Source of the DNA: Clusia tigrina
Taxonomy: Eukaryota; Arthropoda; Insecta; Diptera; Clusiidae
Length of the DNA stretch: 64,000 bases
Direction of reading: 5' to 3'
Assembly (NCBI GenBank): GCA_920105625.2
Contig: OV050030.1
Coordinates: 62,780,322-62,844,321 of the forward strand
The translations under genes were made by a program, and so were the position numbers. Each line of letters starts with the position of its first letter. The stretch's first letter is position 1. Shown here in pieces: positions 45,077 through 56,289 of the stretch. Under the pieces are notes generated by a model, which saw only the letters and a program-made list of their open reading frames with translations, ran no database searches and was not told where the DNA came from.

Positions 45077-45826
45077 ATAGAGAGGAAGCTAGAGGTGGTG
45101 CAAATTAATTTGCATCACTCCATCTCAGCCTCGGTCGATTTAATGAAGTTCATCGCAGAGGACGATGTGGACGTAACCCTTGTTCAGGAGCCTTGGCTCG
45201 TCAGAGGTAAGGTAAGCGCACTCTAGATGGATGGTTATCGTCTCTACATTCCACAAACACAAGGTAAGATCGGAACGTGTATAGTGGCCAAAAAGGATAT
45301 TAATATTTTTCTTCTTACTCCCTACAGCACTGGAGACCTTACAACGGTGGTATGGGAGCACAGGCACAAACCTAGTTTATTGCTAACGTCCGCATACTTT
45401 CCGCACAACGAGGAACGGCTGCCACCACAGATCTTCCGTCAACTTATCGCCTACGGTGAGCCACGCGGACTGGGCATAGTGGCCGGCTGTGACGCAAACG
45501 GGCACCATGAGCTCTGGGGCAGCACTGATTCCAATGGTAGGGGTGAGTCCATTTTTGATTACATTCTCTCCACTAGCCTAACTTTATGTAACAAGGGAAA
45601 TCAGCCAACGTTACGTAATTGGGTTAGGGAGGATGTGATTGACATCATTCTGGCCACTGGGTCAAATACCATAAGGGTCGACAACTGGAGAGTATCTGAT
45701 GCCCGTTCCTTTTCGGATCATAGTCGGATACGCTTGTCAGTCTACTCCGAGGTAGTGACCCCACGGAACCCAAAAAGACTGACTGTTCCAAATTCTCAAG
45801 ACTGGCGACCCATAAACTTACTTTGA
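45077..45826 (+). pseudogene. LOA element B ORF2 endonuclease, one in-frame TAG
   Basis: KLEVVQINLHHSISASVDLM opens ORF2. VDVTLVQEPWLVRGK holds the catalytic Glu, and an in-frame TAG follows at 45224-45226. The same frame continues with GYRLYIPQTQGKIGTCIVAK, LLTSAYFPHNEERLPPQ, GIVAGCDANGHHELWGSTDS, EDVIDIILATGSN, and FSDHSRIRLSV (near 45714-45746). Apart from the stop the domain is whole; a frame change follows near 45826. Confidence 0.88.
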
Positions 45827-45904
45827 TGAAAGTCAAGGCTTTCGAAGGGTATGCTAAAATTGATAAGGCGGTAGGTCGTCTTACGGGAATACTGAAACAA
45901 TCCT

Positions 45905-47429
45905 TTGAACTATTTTGTCCTTTGGCCACGTGCTAAACCAAAATCGGTTTGGTGGAACGCTGAGTTAGGACTGCTTAGGAAAAAGTCAAGAGGAATCTTC
46001 AACAAGGCCAAAAACAGTCGGCTGGAAGAGGATTCGGAAAATTATAGAGTCAGTTTTAATGAGTATAAAAGCAAGATTAAGGCTGCAAAAAGGGAGTCCT
46101 GGCAGCAGTTCTGCGGAACTCTGGAGTCGGTAAATGAGGCATCGAGACTCAGGAAAATACTATCCAGAACCACGATGGTTCTCGGCAGTGTGAAGAGACG
46201 GGATGGCTCATGGACTGGCTCGTGTCAGGAGTCCATGGAGGTTTTGATGGAAACGCACTTTCCAGGTTGCACGGACTCGCATACCGTCCATACGCAGTCG
46301 GTAAATCTTGCACGTGTTTCACAGACCGACGTGTCGGATATCGTGAGGGAGGACAAGATTTCGTGGGCGATAGTCTCCTTCGCCCCGTACAAGTCAGCGG
46401 GTCCTGATGAGGTTATACCTATGCTGCAACATTCCTCTGAGGGCGTGATTCCCCATCTAGTTCACATCTTTACAAGGTGTCTCGAGAATGGATACGTGCC
46501 AAAAGGTTGGAGAGAAGTCAGGGTGGTTTTCATTCCAAAAGCGGGAAAAATAAATCACTCTACTGACAGGGATTACAGACCAATAAGTCACTCATCGTTT
46601 ATTCTTAAAACACTTGAGAGACTTATTGATCTGTATATTAGAAGGGTTACCAATATTCGCACAATGGATACTGAGCAACACGCATAACGTAGGGGTAGAT
46701 CAGTGGATAGTGCACTTCATGAAGTATTTGGTATCATTGAGAGGTCAATGAACTATAAGGAATACAGGTTGGTAGGTTTTCTGGGCATTGAGGGTGCCTT
46801 CAACAATGTAAATATAGAGGCGATCTGTAAGGCGCTGAGATATCACGGAGTGAAGGAATTCATAGTGGCATGGATTAACACAATGCTAGTAAGCAGGGAT
46901 ATTAACGCCAATATGGGGACGGCCTCGGTGTGTAGGAGGACTACAAGGGGTACGCCGCAGGGGGAGTGCTATCACCTGTGCTATGGCTTTTAGTAGTAAA
47001 TGAGATCTTAGAAACTTTCAAGGCAAAGAGAACAAAAATTGTAGCTTAGCTGATGACATTGTCACACTAATCCCGGGCAAGTTATTGTCAACGATTAGCG
47101 AAATCATGGAATCAGCACTGGGCGAGATTTCCGGATGGGCTGAGCGCAACGGCTTAGGAGTTAACCCTACTAAGACAAAGTTAGTTTTGTTCACCAGGAA
47201 AACAAAAATCCCTAAGTTCTCTTTGCCAAAGTTAGGTAGGGTAACATTGAACCTCTCTTCAGAAGCAAGATACTTGGGTATCATTCTGGACTCCAAGTTA
47301 AATTGGAGAAGGAATATTGAGGAGAGAAGAAAGAAGGGTTTGGCTGCATACTATACCTGTAAAAGGACCTTTGGAAAAAATGGGGTCTGTCGCCGTACAT
47401 CGTTTATGAGATGTACACCACAATCATAA
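45905..47429 (+). pseudogene. LOA element B ORF2 reverse transcriptase, frameshifted
   Basis: WWNAELGLLRKKSRGIFNKA, then SWAIVSFAPYKSAGPDEVIP (46372-46425), GWREVRVVFIPKAGKIN, DRDYRPIS. A stop near 46685 precedes GFLGIEGAFNNVNIEAICKA, where the first catalytic Asp of AFLDIEGAF is Gly. TTRGTPQGE follows near 46935-46965, then after another shift LADDIVTLIPG near 47047-47085 (Y of YADD lost), NPTKTKLVLFTRKT and ARYLGIILDSKLNWRRN. Catalysis is excluded by the D-to-G change as well as by frame breaks. Confidence 0.87.
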
Positions 47430-47660
47430 GACCAATTTTAACCTACGGGTCCAGGCGTTGGAAAGCAAATGTAATCTAACCCGTATTGAAAAAGTACAAA
47501 GACTTGCAAGCCTGGGTATCTCAGGGGCTGTAAGCAGCGCGCCTCAAGAAGGCTTAAACATATTATTTCACCTCTTACTTGGGGCTGTGCCACCAAGTGT
47601 GCTCTCAGACTGAGGGAGTGCAACACGTGGAAATCTGCCAACTATGGACACTGTACAATT

Positions 47661-48234
47661 TTGAGCGAAATAAGACGGAAGGGTCAAGGGTTAGCTACGG
47701 CCGATTTAAAAACGGCTACAGACTACATGATTTCTACTATGGACTTTAAAGCTAGAATTAAAACTCTCTTTCCAACCAGGAAAGACTCTGAGTCAGGCTC
47801 TGTGACGCGTAATTCTGACATTACCATCTACACTGACGGCTCAAAGATGGAGGGTGGAACGGGGGCGGGTGCGTTCTCGGAAGGCTTGCAGGGAAGACAG
47901 TCATATCGGCTGCCTGACGCATGCAGCGTCTTTCAGGCCGAAGTCTATGTAATAGAGAAAGCAGCCGGACTGATACAACGGAGTACAATTCGACCTTCGA
48001 ATATCACTATCTTTGTGGATAGTCAGGCGACGCTTAAGGCAATAGAATCCAAGACAGTTATATCGAAGCTGGTAATGAAATGTCGTACCTCACTACTGTA
48101 CATTAGACCCCACAAGGTCTCGCTTTGCTGGGTTCACAGAGCCAGAAGGGGCTCTGAAATGGACATTAACGAAGCAGATACCTCAATACAAATCCCGATA
48201 TGCGATCTGTTTAAGAACGTGAAGAACGGGAGGT
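47661..48234 (+). pseudogene. LOA element B RNase H domain, cut by LOA element C
   Basis: DITIYTDGSKMEGGTGAGAF (Asp 1), SVFQAEVYVIEKAAG (Glu), NITIFVDSQATLKAIESK (Asp 2), KVSLCWVHRARRGSEMD in place of WVPGHxGxxGNExAD. The four acidic residues expected of RNase H are mostly present, but the WVPGH block is altered. The last codons before about 48235 (ADTSIQIPICDLFKNVKN) belong to B; beyond that the sequence is the antisense 3' UTR of C. Confidence 0.8.
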
Positions 48235-48381
48235 ATGTCATGTACTGTGACCTAAAAGATCTATTGTACAACCCTCTGCTAATATAGGACAATCCTATAG
48301 AAACTCATCCATCTTTGTTATCCTTGGAAATAATAGGATATCAGCTGGATCCAGCTTTGCTATTTCATTACCTGGTATCAA

Positions 48382-49113
48382 TTATGATCCCAGGCTTTTG
48401 TATCTGCTGTGCATCAGTGCTCCACAGCTGCCTAATATGTGCTCTGGCGACTCGGTTTCCTCGTCGCAGAATCTGCACAATGAACTTGAAATGATTCCTA
48501 AGTTGCTTAGGTGTCCCTTGAGCTTACAGTGAACAGTCAAAAGCCCGGTCAGTATTCTTAAGCTGTTTGTGAGCAAGTCAATGCAAAATTTGAATCTTTT
48601 GCAGTTGTAGTTGCCCAAAAGTAGTTTTGATTGTCTTAGCCCATTATGACTTGCAAAAAGTTCCTGCCTTTTTTGCCTTTCTTGTTCCCTACGTACTTCT
48701 TGCCATACTCCTCTGCCTATGCCACAGTAAGGTTCCGTGCCTATCATTGCCATGGAGGCCCCTTTTCTGGCAAGTTCGTCCGCTTGTTCATTGCCCCGGA
48801 TGCCCATGTGGCCAGGGACCCAGCATAAACTAACCTTGCTGTACTTTCCCAACTGATTTAATTTCTGTAGACAGTTCCATACTAGCTTCGAGTCCACTTC
48901 ATACGAGCTTAATGCTCGAATGGCCGCTTGACTGTCAGAAAGTATGGCTATTTCCCGTCTTCTATAGCCTCTGTTTAGATTAAACTGCGCGCATCTTTCG
49001 ATGGCGAGAATCTCTGCTTGGAAAATACTTGGATATTTACCCATTTGCTCGGAATATTTGCTTCTAGGTCCAAATACCCCCCGCTCCGGTACCACTATCG
49101 GTTTTTGACCCAT
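48382..49113 (-). pseudogene. LOA element C RNase H and C-terminal Cys-His domain, open 243-codon part
   Basis: PSIFQAEILAIERCAQFNLN (Glu), REIAILSDSQAAIRALSSYE (Asp), VSLCWVPGHMGIRGNEQADE (His and last Asp): a complete RNase H apart from the frame break at its start. The C-terminus has SLCRFCDEETESPEHILGSC, a CCHC-like block of LOA/I-type ORF2. A stop follows at 48382. Confidence 0.88.
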
Positions 49114-49831
49114 CCGTATACCACATGATCGTATGTTCCTTAAAGGAGTACGCAGCGTTTAAATTGCTCCATTCCTTCTTGTAACTTAGTTTTACCCCAA
49201 AGTGTTTCTCAAAATCAAATTTCTTACTCGTCTTGTCCTGTGGATAATCTAGAAGAGAGTTATTGAGTGGGTTTCTCAGGTTCCATAGCCCTTTGTATGC
49301 CCCGGGCCTTGTCTTATCTCCCGACATCCTAATTAAAGTACCTATTGCCACTTTCCGTACAACCAAGTGTAACGGGGTTAAGTCCAAGATTACCTCTAGC
49401 GCTGCTGTAGGACAGGTTCTCATTGCCCCGGTTATACCTATGCACGCTAGTCTTTGAATTTTTGCCAACTCCATTTGCGCTGACTGAAGTTCAGTTTTAT
49501 TATGCCATGCGATTGCTCCGTATGTCACTATTGGACGAACCATCATTGTGTACATCCAGTATAAGATACTGGGTTTGCAGCCCCATTTTTTGCCCGCCAG
49601 TCTTCTGCACATCATTAAAGCACGCTTGGCCTTTAATGAAATCATTTCAACATGAGCTTTCCATGTTAATTTGCTGTCTAGAGTTACCCCTAGATACTTA
49701 GTTTCGGCTTTGGGTATAATGGTTTCACCCAGCAGTTGAATGTCTTTCATCTCGGAAGCTTCCTTTTCCTGGTCAATGGAACGATTGTGGTTTTGGTAGG
49801 ATTTATTTTCAATTCTACCGACCTGCACCAT
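49064..49831 (-). pseudogene. LOA element C ORF2 thumb and start of RNase H, open 255-codon part
   Basis: AETKYLGVTLDSKLTWKAHV, YWMYTMMVRPIVTYGAIAWH, RLACIGITGAMRTCPTAALE and ILDLTPLHLVVRKVAIGTLI are the conserved thumb-to-linker sequence of LOA/R1-group ORF2. The end HTIMWYTDGSKTDSGTGAGG begins RNase H (first Asp). The frame changes just after at about 49070. Confidence 0.88.
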
Positions 49832-50834
49832 TGTCCAACAATACTTAAACCTCTTTGAATAACATCGCAGAGGGTTTCTTCAAATTTGCCTCTAGCTATT
49901 AAGACGATGTCGTCAGCATAGCCCTGGCAGTCAATGCCCGCCTCGGACAATTTCGTTAATAGTTCGTCAACAACTAAGCTCCACATAAGAGGTGAGAGAA
50001 CCTCTCCTTGTGGGCAGCCTCTGGTTGTGGTGATAGTTATTGTTTCGCCTCCAGCAGATGTCTCTGCAGTTCTGGTATGAGGAACTTCTGCCATCCAGTT
50101 TGATGTCATTGAGTCTACTCCTCTTATATCTTATGCCCTTTTTACTACATCATGTGATGAATTATCGAAGGCTCCTTCTATGTCAAGGAATGCGCAAATA
50201 ACTATTTCCCTGTCCTCAAGTGTTTTTCGAATTAGATCTACTAGACTTTTAAGAGCAGTCTCTGTCGATCTGCCCGCTCTGTAAGCATGCTGATTGGGGT
50301 GCAAAGGCACCTGCTCTAAGACTCAGCATCTTATATAGTTATCCACAACTTTTTCTAGTGTTTTTAACATAAAAGATGTCAGGCTTATCGGTCTGAGGGA
50401 CTTAGGGTGGCGGTGTCTTTTTTCCCCACTCTGGGTATGAACACCACCTTTGCCCTTCTCCAAGCTGTCGGTATGTACCCAAGAGCTAGACTATTTCGGT
50501 AGATATTTATCAAAAACGGTAGTGATTCCTTTATGCCCTTTTGTAACAGAGCCGGGAAAATACCATCCGTACCTGGAGAGTTGAATGGTTGAAAGGTACT
50601 TAAGGCCCAATCTATTCTTGCCGCAGATACAATATCTGCCGAAACTCTTCTTATATCCGAGTTGGGATTGGGATTGGGATTGCTTGGCCTATACTTCGAT
50701 CCATTGCTCATTATTGCCACACATTCTGGGAAGTGTGTCATTAGTAGTAGCTCTGCCCTTTCATGGTCGTTCGTGGTATAGCTGCCATCTTCCTTCTTTA
50801 GGGACATTGTTATGTCCGGTCCTGCCTTTGCCAA
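49747..50834 (-). pseudogene. LOA element C ORF2 reverse transcriptase, frame breaks, active-site motifs kept
   Basis: STFQPFNSPGTDGIFPALLQ (50620-50560), YIPTAWRRAKVVFIPRVGKK (50475-50415), then broken codons for LTSFMLKTLEKVVDNYIRxx and HQAYRAGRSTETAL (near 50370-50250) and CAFLDIEGAFDNSSHDVV (near 50200-50140; catalytic Asp kept). TTTRGCPQGEVLSPLMWSLV and GYADDIVLIARGKFEETL (49985-49890) are open in one frame. The YADD box is intact. Confidence 0.87.
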
Positions 50835-51029
50835 AGTTTTATATAGCCTCGCTGCTGCTGGTAAAGAGGATATGCTTTCGCAGAAACTTCTAAAGCTAGT
50901 GTGTTTAGCTTTTCTTATCTCTTTATTATATTCTGTCAGTTTAGCCCTATATTCCTGCCATTGCCCGTTCCGCTTTGCCCTATTACTTAGGTAGCGGGTT
51001 TCATTTCTAAGTGCAGAAAGATAATTATT

Positions 51030-51805
51030 TCACCAAACTGCGGCTTTTTCATTGCACCTAGGTTTTACGGGACAGCTGCTATGGAAGGCATCCAGTATCG
51101 CCCCATTCAATTGAGTCACACTGTCTTCGAGCTCATAGTGATTACGTATGAGTTTGCTCGATGCAATGCCTTGCAAATTACAATTAAGTATTTCTTTATA
51201 TTTCTCCCAGTCAGTTTTCTTGGGATTTCTATAGAATGGCACTTGAATGTCTAGGCCTCCTAAAGAGAATTCAATTATCTTGTGATCAGATAATGATTCC
51301 CCGTTAGAAACCCTCCATTTTCTTATAATCCTAGCAATGCTCGGACTAGCCAAAGTTAGGTCTAAGACCTCCTGTCTAACCCTGGTAACAAATGTAGGTT
51401 TGTTACCCTCATTTAAGATTTCTAGGTTAGATGCTACTAAGTATTCTAAAAGGTATATCGTGTTGTGTGCATTGGCATCGCATCCCAGTAAAGTGGCAGA
51501 TTGTTTCTGTCACAAAAATTCACCAATTGCCGCACCTCTGCGGGCGGCGGTGAGATTTCTTCGCCCGGAAAATATGCTGATGCCACTACAATGACTCGTT
51601 TCCTACCCTCGATGTTAATGAGAGCCTGGATTGGAACTAAGTCCCTCGTCATGAATTCTGTAAGACAAATATAATTAATATTTTTACTAAGCAAGATGCA
51701 GGCTCTGGGTGCAATGTGCCTATTATCCCATATTACCTTTCCGCTGTCGTAGTTCAGCCCTCTGATTGCACCTTTATAGTGCCAGGGTTCTTGGATCAAT
51801 ACCAT
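51030..51805 (-). pseudogene. LOA element C ORF2 endonuclease, small deletion
   Basis: MVLIQEPWHYKGAIRGLNYD (catalytic Glu in QEPW), VIVVASAYFPGEEISPPPA, WDAMPMHTTRYTF in the ORF or GCDANAHNTIYLLEYLVAS in the next frame (near 51490-51440), where the expected WGSTDxNxRGE segment is deleted. NKPTFVTRVRQEVLDLTLAS and WRVSNGESLSDHKIIEFSL (final Asp-His pair) follow in 51400-51250. Confidence 0.82.
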
Positions 51806-51852
51806 GCCTCCGATGTTTCTGGAACGGGTTCTGCGGGAGCTGTGCTGCTCTC

Positions 51853-53180
51853 TTATTGTTTGTCCTTGGCAATGCCATGGACTGTAACCTCGCCGAACCT
51901 GTAGTTGATGGTGTTACCTGATATCTTGATGGCTTCAAGCGATTGCTCATCGATGCCAAACGTAATCAGTTGTCCATTGCCCTCTTCCTCGATTTTGAGC
52001 ACTCTCCATAAAGGTGTGATAATCCCCTCATTTTGAGCACTAATCAAGGCCATGATCTGCTCGCTCGTTTGACCCGAACTTCTAGGGAGGAAGATAGTTA
52101 CTACATGTGCTCTGGGCACCTCATCTCCCGAGCATGCAACTAATGGTGCCCCCTTCCACGCCGCAAGCATAGGGGCAGCTTGTGTAAGCCAGTCTGCTGT
52201 CTGCACATCCTTGCAATCAACGAGTTCGTGCCCCGGCGGAAATGGATGCCCTCAAATTTTAATTTGTGGTCCCAACCTTTCGCCACTTCCACAAGGATAG
52301 CTTCTTCTAGGGCAGTTAGCTCCGCGGATGTGAGATTCACCTCAGGGTACTCCTTCGGTAGCACTGCCATCCTGACCGATTTCGACACGTCTGCATAGGT
52401 CTTACTCGCAGCTCTCTCCGATAACCTTGCGGTGCCTTTGTCGGATCTGTGGGTGAACTTTGGCTTCTTGCCTTCTGCCAGCTGTGGTGGTGTTATGAAC
52501 CTACTGCCTCTTTTGCCCGTCTGTTGGTATGATGACGCCGCTTCATCTGGCTTAACTTTGTGCTCCCCAGCCTTCTTCCTAGCTTCATTCTGTTCAAGCC
52601 CTTTTTCTAGGTTCCTAAGGTACCACCTGCAGCCTGCCCCGCTAAGTCCTCTCCTCAGTGGGTCGTCGATTGCCCTAGGTTGTCCAGGAGGTGGAACCTT
52701 TGGGATGCGTCGGGTTCCATGACCCCGCGATCTTGGCCTATTTCCTGCAACAGCTGCAGATCCTGTTGCCTTCTCACCCCGTTTGGGCCACAGAGCTACA
52801 CCGCTGTATGCTGGTGTTGCTGCTGCATCTGCCCTCTGTATTGGGTCTCCTGTTCTTGAAACATCAGCCGCCGCTGGCCTACTTCTTTGCGCGGGTAGTG
52901 CAAGAGCACAAGACTCCGATGTTGAAGCAGCTACGTTGGTCTGTGTGGCTGGTGCTGATGTTTTGCTGGGTGTTGCTGGTGCTAATGCACCAGACTTCAC
53001 TGGTTGGCCTTTGTGACCAATCTGCTTAACCCCTGGTTTCATGCGCTGAGGCAAATGAGCACTGCCCCGCGAACCGTCATCAAAGAGCTGATACTTCATT
53101 TGGTTCGCGAGTTCTGTCGCGGACAATTCCCGCGTATTCAACTTTTTTGTATAATTTTTCTTTTTTTGTTGTTTATCCAC
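51853..53180 (-). pseudogene. LOA element C ORF1 (DUF4780-type), one frameshift
   Basis: From MDKQQKKKNYTKKLNTREL at 53180, the Ala/Pro-rich middle (KTSAPATQTNVAASTSES) and NPLRRG-like LRRGLSGAGCRWYLRNLEKG lead to KTYADVSKSVRMAVLPKEYP and EAILVEVAKGWDHKLKFEGI (near 52300-52240). A one-base insertion near 52225 shifts frame. The second piece continues VQTADWLTQAAPMLAAWKGA, RAHVVTIFLPRSSGQTSEQI, LWRVLKIEEEGNGQLITFGI and ends at 51853. The C-terminal block matches the DUF4780-type ORF1 domain of LOA elements and likely binds RNA. Confidence 0.8.
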
Positions 53181-53199
53181 CTTTTTCTTACAACCGCCT

Positions 53200-53752
53200 G
53201 CCCGCCTTAGCAGATTCGGCCTTAGCAGATTCGGCAGTCTACAATACTACATCGGGACTGGGATGGTCGACTATGACAGAGCCCGGTTGCCATAGCAAGG
53301 TCACAGCTACTCTTGGATTCGACCCGGTGTCCAAGAGGCTCCGTTAAAATACAGCACGATATTACCTCCTGGCTGCAAATCATCCCATCGGCACGGCAGT
53401 CGCATAACACCGTAGATTAGAGGGGGACGACTCCTCTTACTTGCTACTCTTCAATCTATCTTTCCGATATGGGTGGCCCTGCCAGGGAGCTTAATGCTCC
53501 CCATCGGCATAGCTAGTTGAGTCATTGCAGCAAGAATTATCACACCCCAGGGGTGGTCGCCCTAGTGAGTTTGCCTGATCTATCTTAGCCAATCGCGCAC
53601 CAGCTACCTGGCGCGCCCTATCAGAATTAACAAGTCGCACCCGACATCTGATGCGCATTTGTTACCAACCGTCCCCGCGTGGAGGTGATAGACCCAACTT
53701 CCGCCAGACACTCATTTACGGCACGCACCTAAGTACATGTTGGTCCCCTTGA
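53200..53752 (-). other. 5' UTR of LOA element C
   Basis: GC-richer non-coding DNA upstream of ORF1 on the minus strand. On the plus strand, GTGGAGGTGATAGA, TTACGGCA, CCTAA.TACATGTT and CCCCTTGAGT are shared in the same order with 55635-55705. That makes both regions homologous 5' ends. No start codon in frame with ORF1 is upstream of 53180. Confidence 0.6.
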
Positions 53753-54200
53753 GTGATTGACGACACAACGACCATACTATTCACTATTGCAGTGACAAAT
53801 AACTTATGGACTTGTCGCGACGACTGTGAAGTTTCAAGGGACTTAGACATGAAGAGAACAAAGGTTCTCTTTGGGCTCAACAAACCTGCGGTAAGGGTGC
53901 TTACGGAGGTCATTACGGGGCATTGTGCTATCGCACCAATGCTTCAACATTGGCGTATGCCGTCGAGCGGGCTATGTAGGAGTTGCCATGATGAAGAAGA
54001 GACAGTGTCGATTCATCATTTTTTATGTCAATGTCCGAGACTACAGTTGAAACGACTTCAGTGTTTGGGGTCGCGCTTCTTCACAAGTTTGACAGAGATA
54101 ACGAAGGTGGATTTATCGGATCTTCTCACTTTCATCTGGAAAACCAAATGGTTTAATAGGGATGGAACTTCCAATGTTTATGGAAATCGAGGGTAAGGAC
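53753..54200 (+). pseudogene. LOA element B ORF2 C-terminus after the element C insertion
   Basis: An open piece with TNNLWTCRDDCEVSRDLDMK, VLFGLNKPAVRVLTEVITGH, and a Cys-His block CRSCHDEEETVSIHHFLCQC, ending VDLSDLLTFIWKTKWF. This is the normal end of LOA ORF2. The plus strand and the position between LOA C and the B 3' end tie it to element B. Confidence 0.85.
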
Positions 54201-54316
54201 GTGTATTCCTCCTCCTGGCATTTTTTTAAGGCAGTCACAATTGACATAGATGTCTCCGAGTGGAAGTGCGGATACTGCGTATCCGCACACGCCTTCCCAA
54301 CCTAACCTAACATAAC
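54201..54316 (+). other. 3' UTR and CCTAA-rich end of LOA element B
   Basis: After the ORF2 stop, about 100 bases lead to CCCAACCTAACCTAACATAAC at the 3' boundary, then the target duplication ATTAAACACC. Short CCTAA-type repeats take the place of a poly-A tail. Confidence 0.75.
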
Positions 54317-54960
54317 ATTAAACACCACACAAAAAATGGGCGTGTTATTTCTACAGCCACGCCCACTACTGATTTATTATTATAACTTGTGACCTATACA
54401 ATATTTTTGGACAACATTTTATATTAGTACGTATATGGACCCTACAAAGCCATATACAAGATTCGGGGTCGATCAGAGGAAGGATACGCCTCCTTCCATA
54501 TAAAGAACTTTGGGGACCCCACTTAAAGACAATTACCCTATCCATGCTTCTAGTGATGATATATGGAAAGAAATTGGCATATGTATACACTGGGTCTGTC
54601 CTAGCATGCATTCCAAATATGGGCAGATTATTGCTAATGCCACGCTCACAATTAACCAAAAATCATTACTACGTTCCTATTAAAGATTTTTCAACGAAAC
54701 TGCACAGGCAGGTTGCGGGTAGTAACATTGAACTCTACACAAAAAATGGGCGTGTTATTTTTACAGCCACGCCCACTATTGATATATTATTATTACTTTC
54801 GACGTACACAATATTTTTTGACGAAATTTTATATTAGTGGTACCCTACCAAAAATTACCATGAATATGCTCATGATTTATGTAGGGAACATCTCCATTAT
54901 TGAACTCGCACGCACAAGAAAAGGTAAATGGTATTTCGAAGTCGGTCTAACCCAGACTCG
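54317..54960. repeat. Repeat X, right part (interrupted by LOA B at 43700/54317)
   Basis: Non-coding repeat with two internal copies of AAAAAATGGGCGTGTTATTT...CCACGCCCACTA (about 54331 and 54744) and conserved GGACGAAATTTTATATTAGT-like and TCGCACGCACAAGAAAAGG segments. It matches 60780-61490 over most of its length. Confidence 0.8.
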
Positions 54961-55723
54961 TTTATATTTAGATTGTTTAGATCTGAACCAATCCCCGTGC
55001 ATTCAGATTTGTCTGAGGTCACACTGTTGTCACCACACAGTGTATCGGTGTCAGAAGAGTCCATTGACTCATGACCTGATTCAAGATTCTGGGGTGGTGG
55101 TATCGAAACCCGAAAAGTTTCATTTTTTGCAACTGCAGTCAACACCGTAGATGCTGATGCAGAGCAATGTTTATCAACAACACCTACCAACGTAGATGTT
55201 GTTGTGAAAATGGCTACGTGCATATCCTTCAACTCTGCACGCAGCAGAAGATGAGTTCTCCAGCCCAACAGCTGGCTCGGTCGAAATAAACGACAATGAT
55301 TGCCCATCAGCAGCTTCTCGTTTATTTGTTTTTTTGTTTTAGATAGATCTCTATAAATTCGACGAGTGTTAGGGTATATAGGTCACCCACGGCAGAGCCC
55401 TTGTACCGTGGGGAGGCATTTAATTAAAACCGGAGGTCACCAGGTATCCGGAGTACGCATATTCGAGACTAACCACCCCATTAGCCACGCATCCGTCCGC
55501 ATATGCTGTTCCACCTTACATTAGGAGTCTGTCTATCTTAGCCAGTTGTACATAAAAAGACTGATGTGTGCCATTAAATATAGCACGTCACCAGTTCCTC
55601 AATGCACCCCTGTTTCCAGCCGTCACCACGTGGAGGTGATAGATCAGGCTTCCATCAAAAACTCAATTACGGCAAATACCTAAATACATGTTAATCCCCT
55701 TGAGTTGCCTGCGGCTCAGACAG
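54961..55723 (-). mobile_element. LOA-like 5' fragment D (5' UTR and start of ORF1)
   Basis: The 55370-55723 part is homologous to the LOA C 5' UTR. On the minus strand, a 136-codon frame (55307-54897) reads MGNHCRLFRPSQLLGWRTHL, ELKDMHVAIFTTTSTLVGVV, and an acidic Ser-rich part (ESGHESMDSSDTDTLCGDN), plausible as an ORF1 N-terminus. Its last codons run into repeat X, so the element is cut there. Product not recognised beyond this. Confidence 0.45.
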
Positions 55724-56285
55724 CCAGCGAGTGCTTTAGGTTAATTGTTGAAGATATTGATAGTCGGAAGTAATTCCAAACAGTTTTGCTGTTGTAAAGG
55801 CGACATTCAGAAGGTAAGTCAACAAAATTATTGATTATTGTAAATATTACTGGAGAATGGTCAGAAGATAGATCATAGCATGGGTTGCATGTTCTATCCC
55901 TATTCGATATGCCTTTCATTATGCAAAAGTCTATTAGGTCGGGAATTTTATTTGTATCGGTTGGCCAATACGTTGGTGAGCCTGAGGAAACTGTGATAAG
56001 ATTTAGATTTCTTATAGCCGCCAAGAGTTGTCGGCGTTTGGGAGTAGTGAGACGGGAACCAATATGTATGTTTTGCATTATAGTCTCCTCCAACTAAAAA
56101 TCTGTTTCCGAAGGTTGTAAAGTACTTTTCATACTCCTCTGCCTTGATTGCATGTTTGGGTGGGCTATATACTGCCGAGATTGTAATTGGGCCTTTCCAA
56201 TCTTCAACAACTATGTTTGTGGCTTGAATAGCTTCTGTGCAGTAAGATTTAATAGAAACATGGCCCATTTGCATTCCATATGAGA
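55724..56285 (-). pseudogene. Jockey J5 endonuclease fragment
   Basis: GPITISAVYSPPKHAIKAEE, YFTTFGNRFLVGGDYNAKHT (catalytic Asp and Asn kept), then in another frame GSRLTTPKRRQLLAAIRNLN, SSGSPTYWPTDTNKIPDLID and SSDHSPVIFTI (final Asp-His). The frame shift lies near 56060. The catalytic Glu block (SETH) is missing with the deletion at about 56285. Confidence 0.85.
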
Positions 56286-56289
56286 ATAT

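Larger units (their letters stand above)
48235..53752 (-). mobile_element. LOA-clade LINE element C, near full-length, nested in LOA B
   Basis: Minus strand: 5' UTR (53752-53200), ORF1 (53180-51853), ORF2 with endonuclease, RT and RNase H (51805-48382), 3' UTR to about 48235. The 5' UTR is homologous to 55370-55723. The two flanks are LOA B sequence that should be contiguous (DLFKNVKN before, TNNLWTCRDDCEV after). I could not identify a clear target duplication. Coding is broken at several points, but the catalytic motifs are better kept than in LOA A and B. Confidence 0.85.
43701..54316 (+). mobile_element. LOA-clade LINE element B, full-length copy, split by LOA element C
   Basis: ATTAAACACC at 43691-43700 and 54317-54326 is the target-site duplication (13 bases if flanking AAC is counted). 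Between them lie a GC-rich 5' UTR, ORF1, ORF2 (endonuclease, RT, RNase H, C-terminal Cys block), and a 3' end with CCTAACCTAACATAAC. LOA element C (minus, about 48235-53752) interrupts the ORF2 C-terminal region. Several stops and frameshifts make it inactive. Confidence 0.88.

Noticed and set aside
48235..53752. Target-site duplication for LOA element C
   Set aside because: I compared about 30 bases at both junctions and found no convincing shared word longer than 5 bases; the boundaries are therefore approximate.
54297..54316. A telomere repeat tract
   Set aside because: Only two to three CCTAA-like units at the end of an LOA element, followed by its target duplication.
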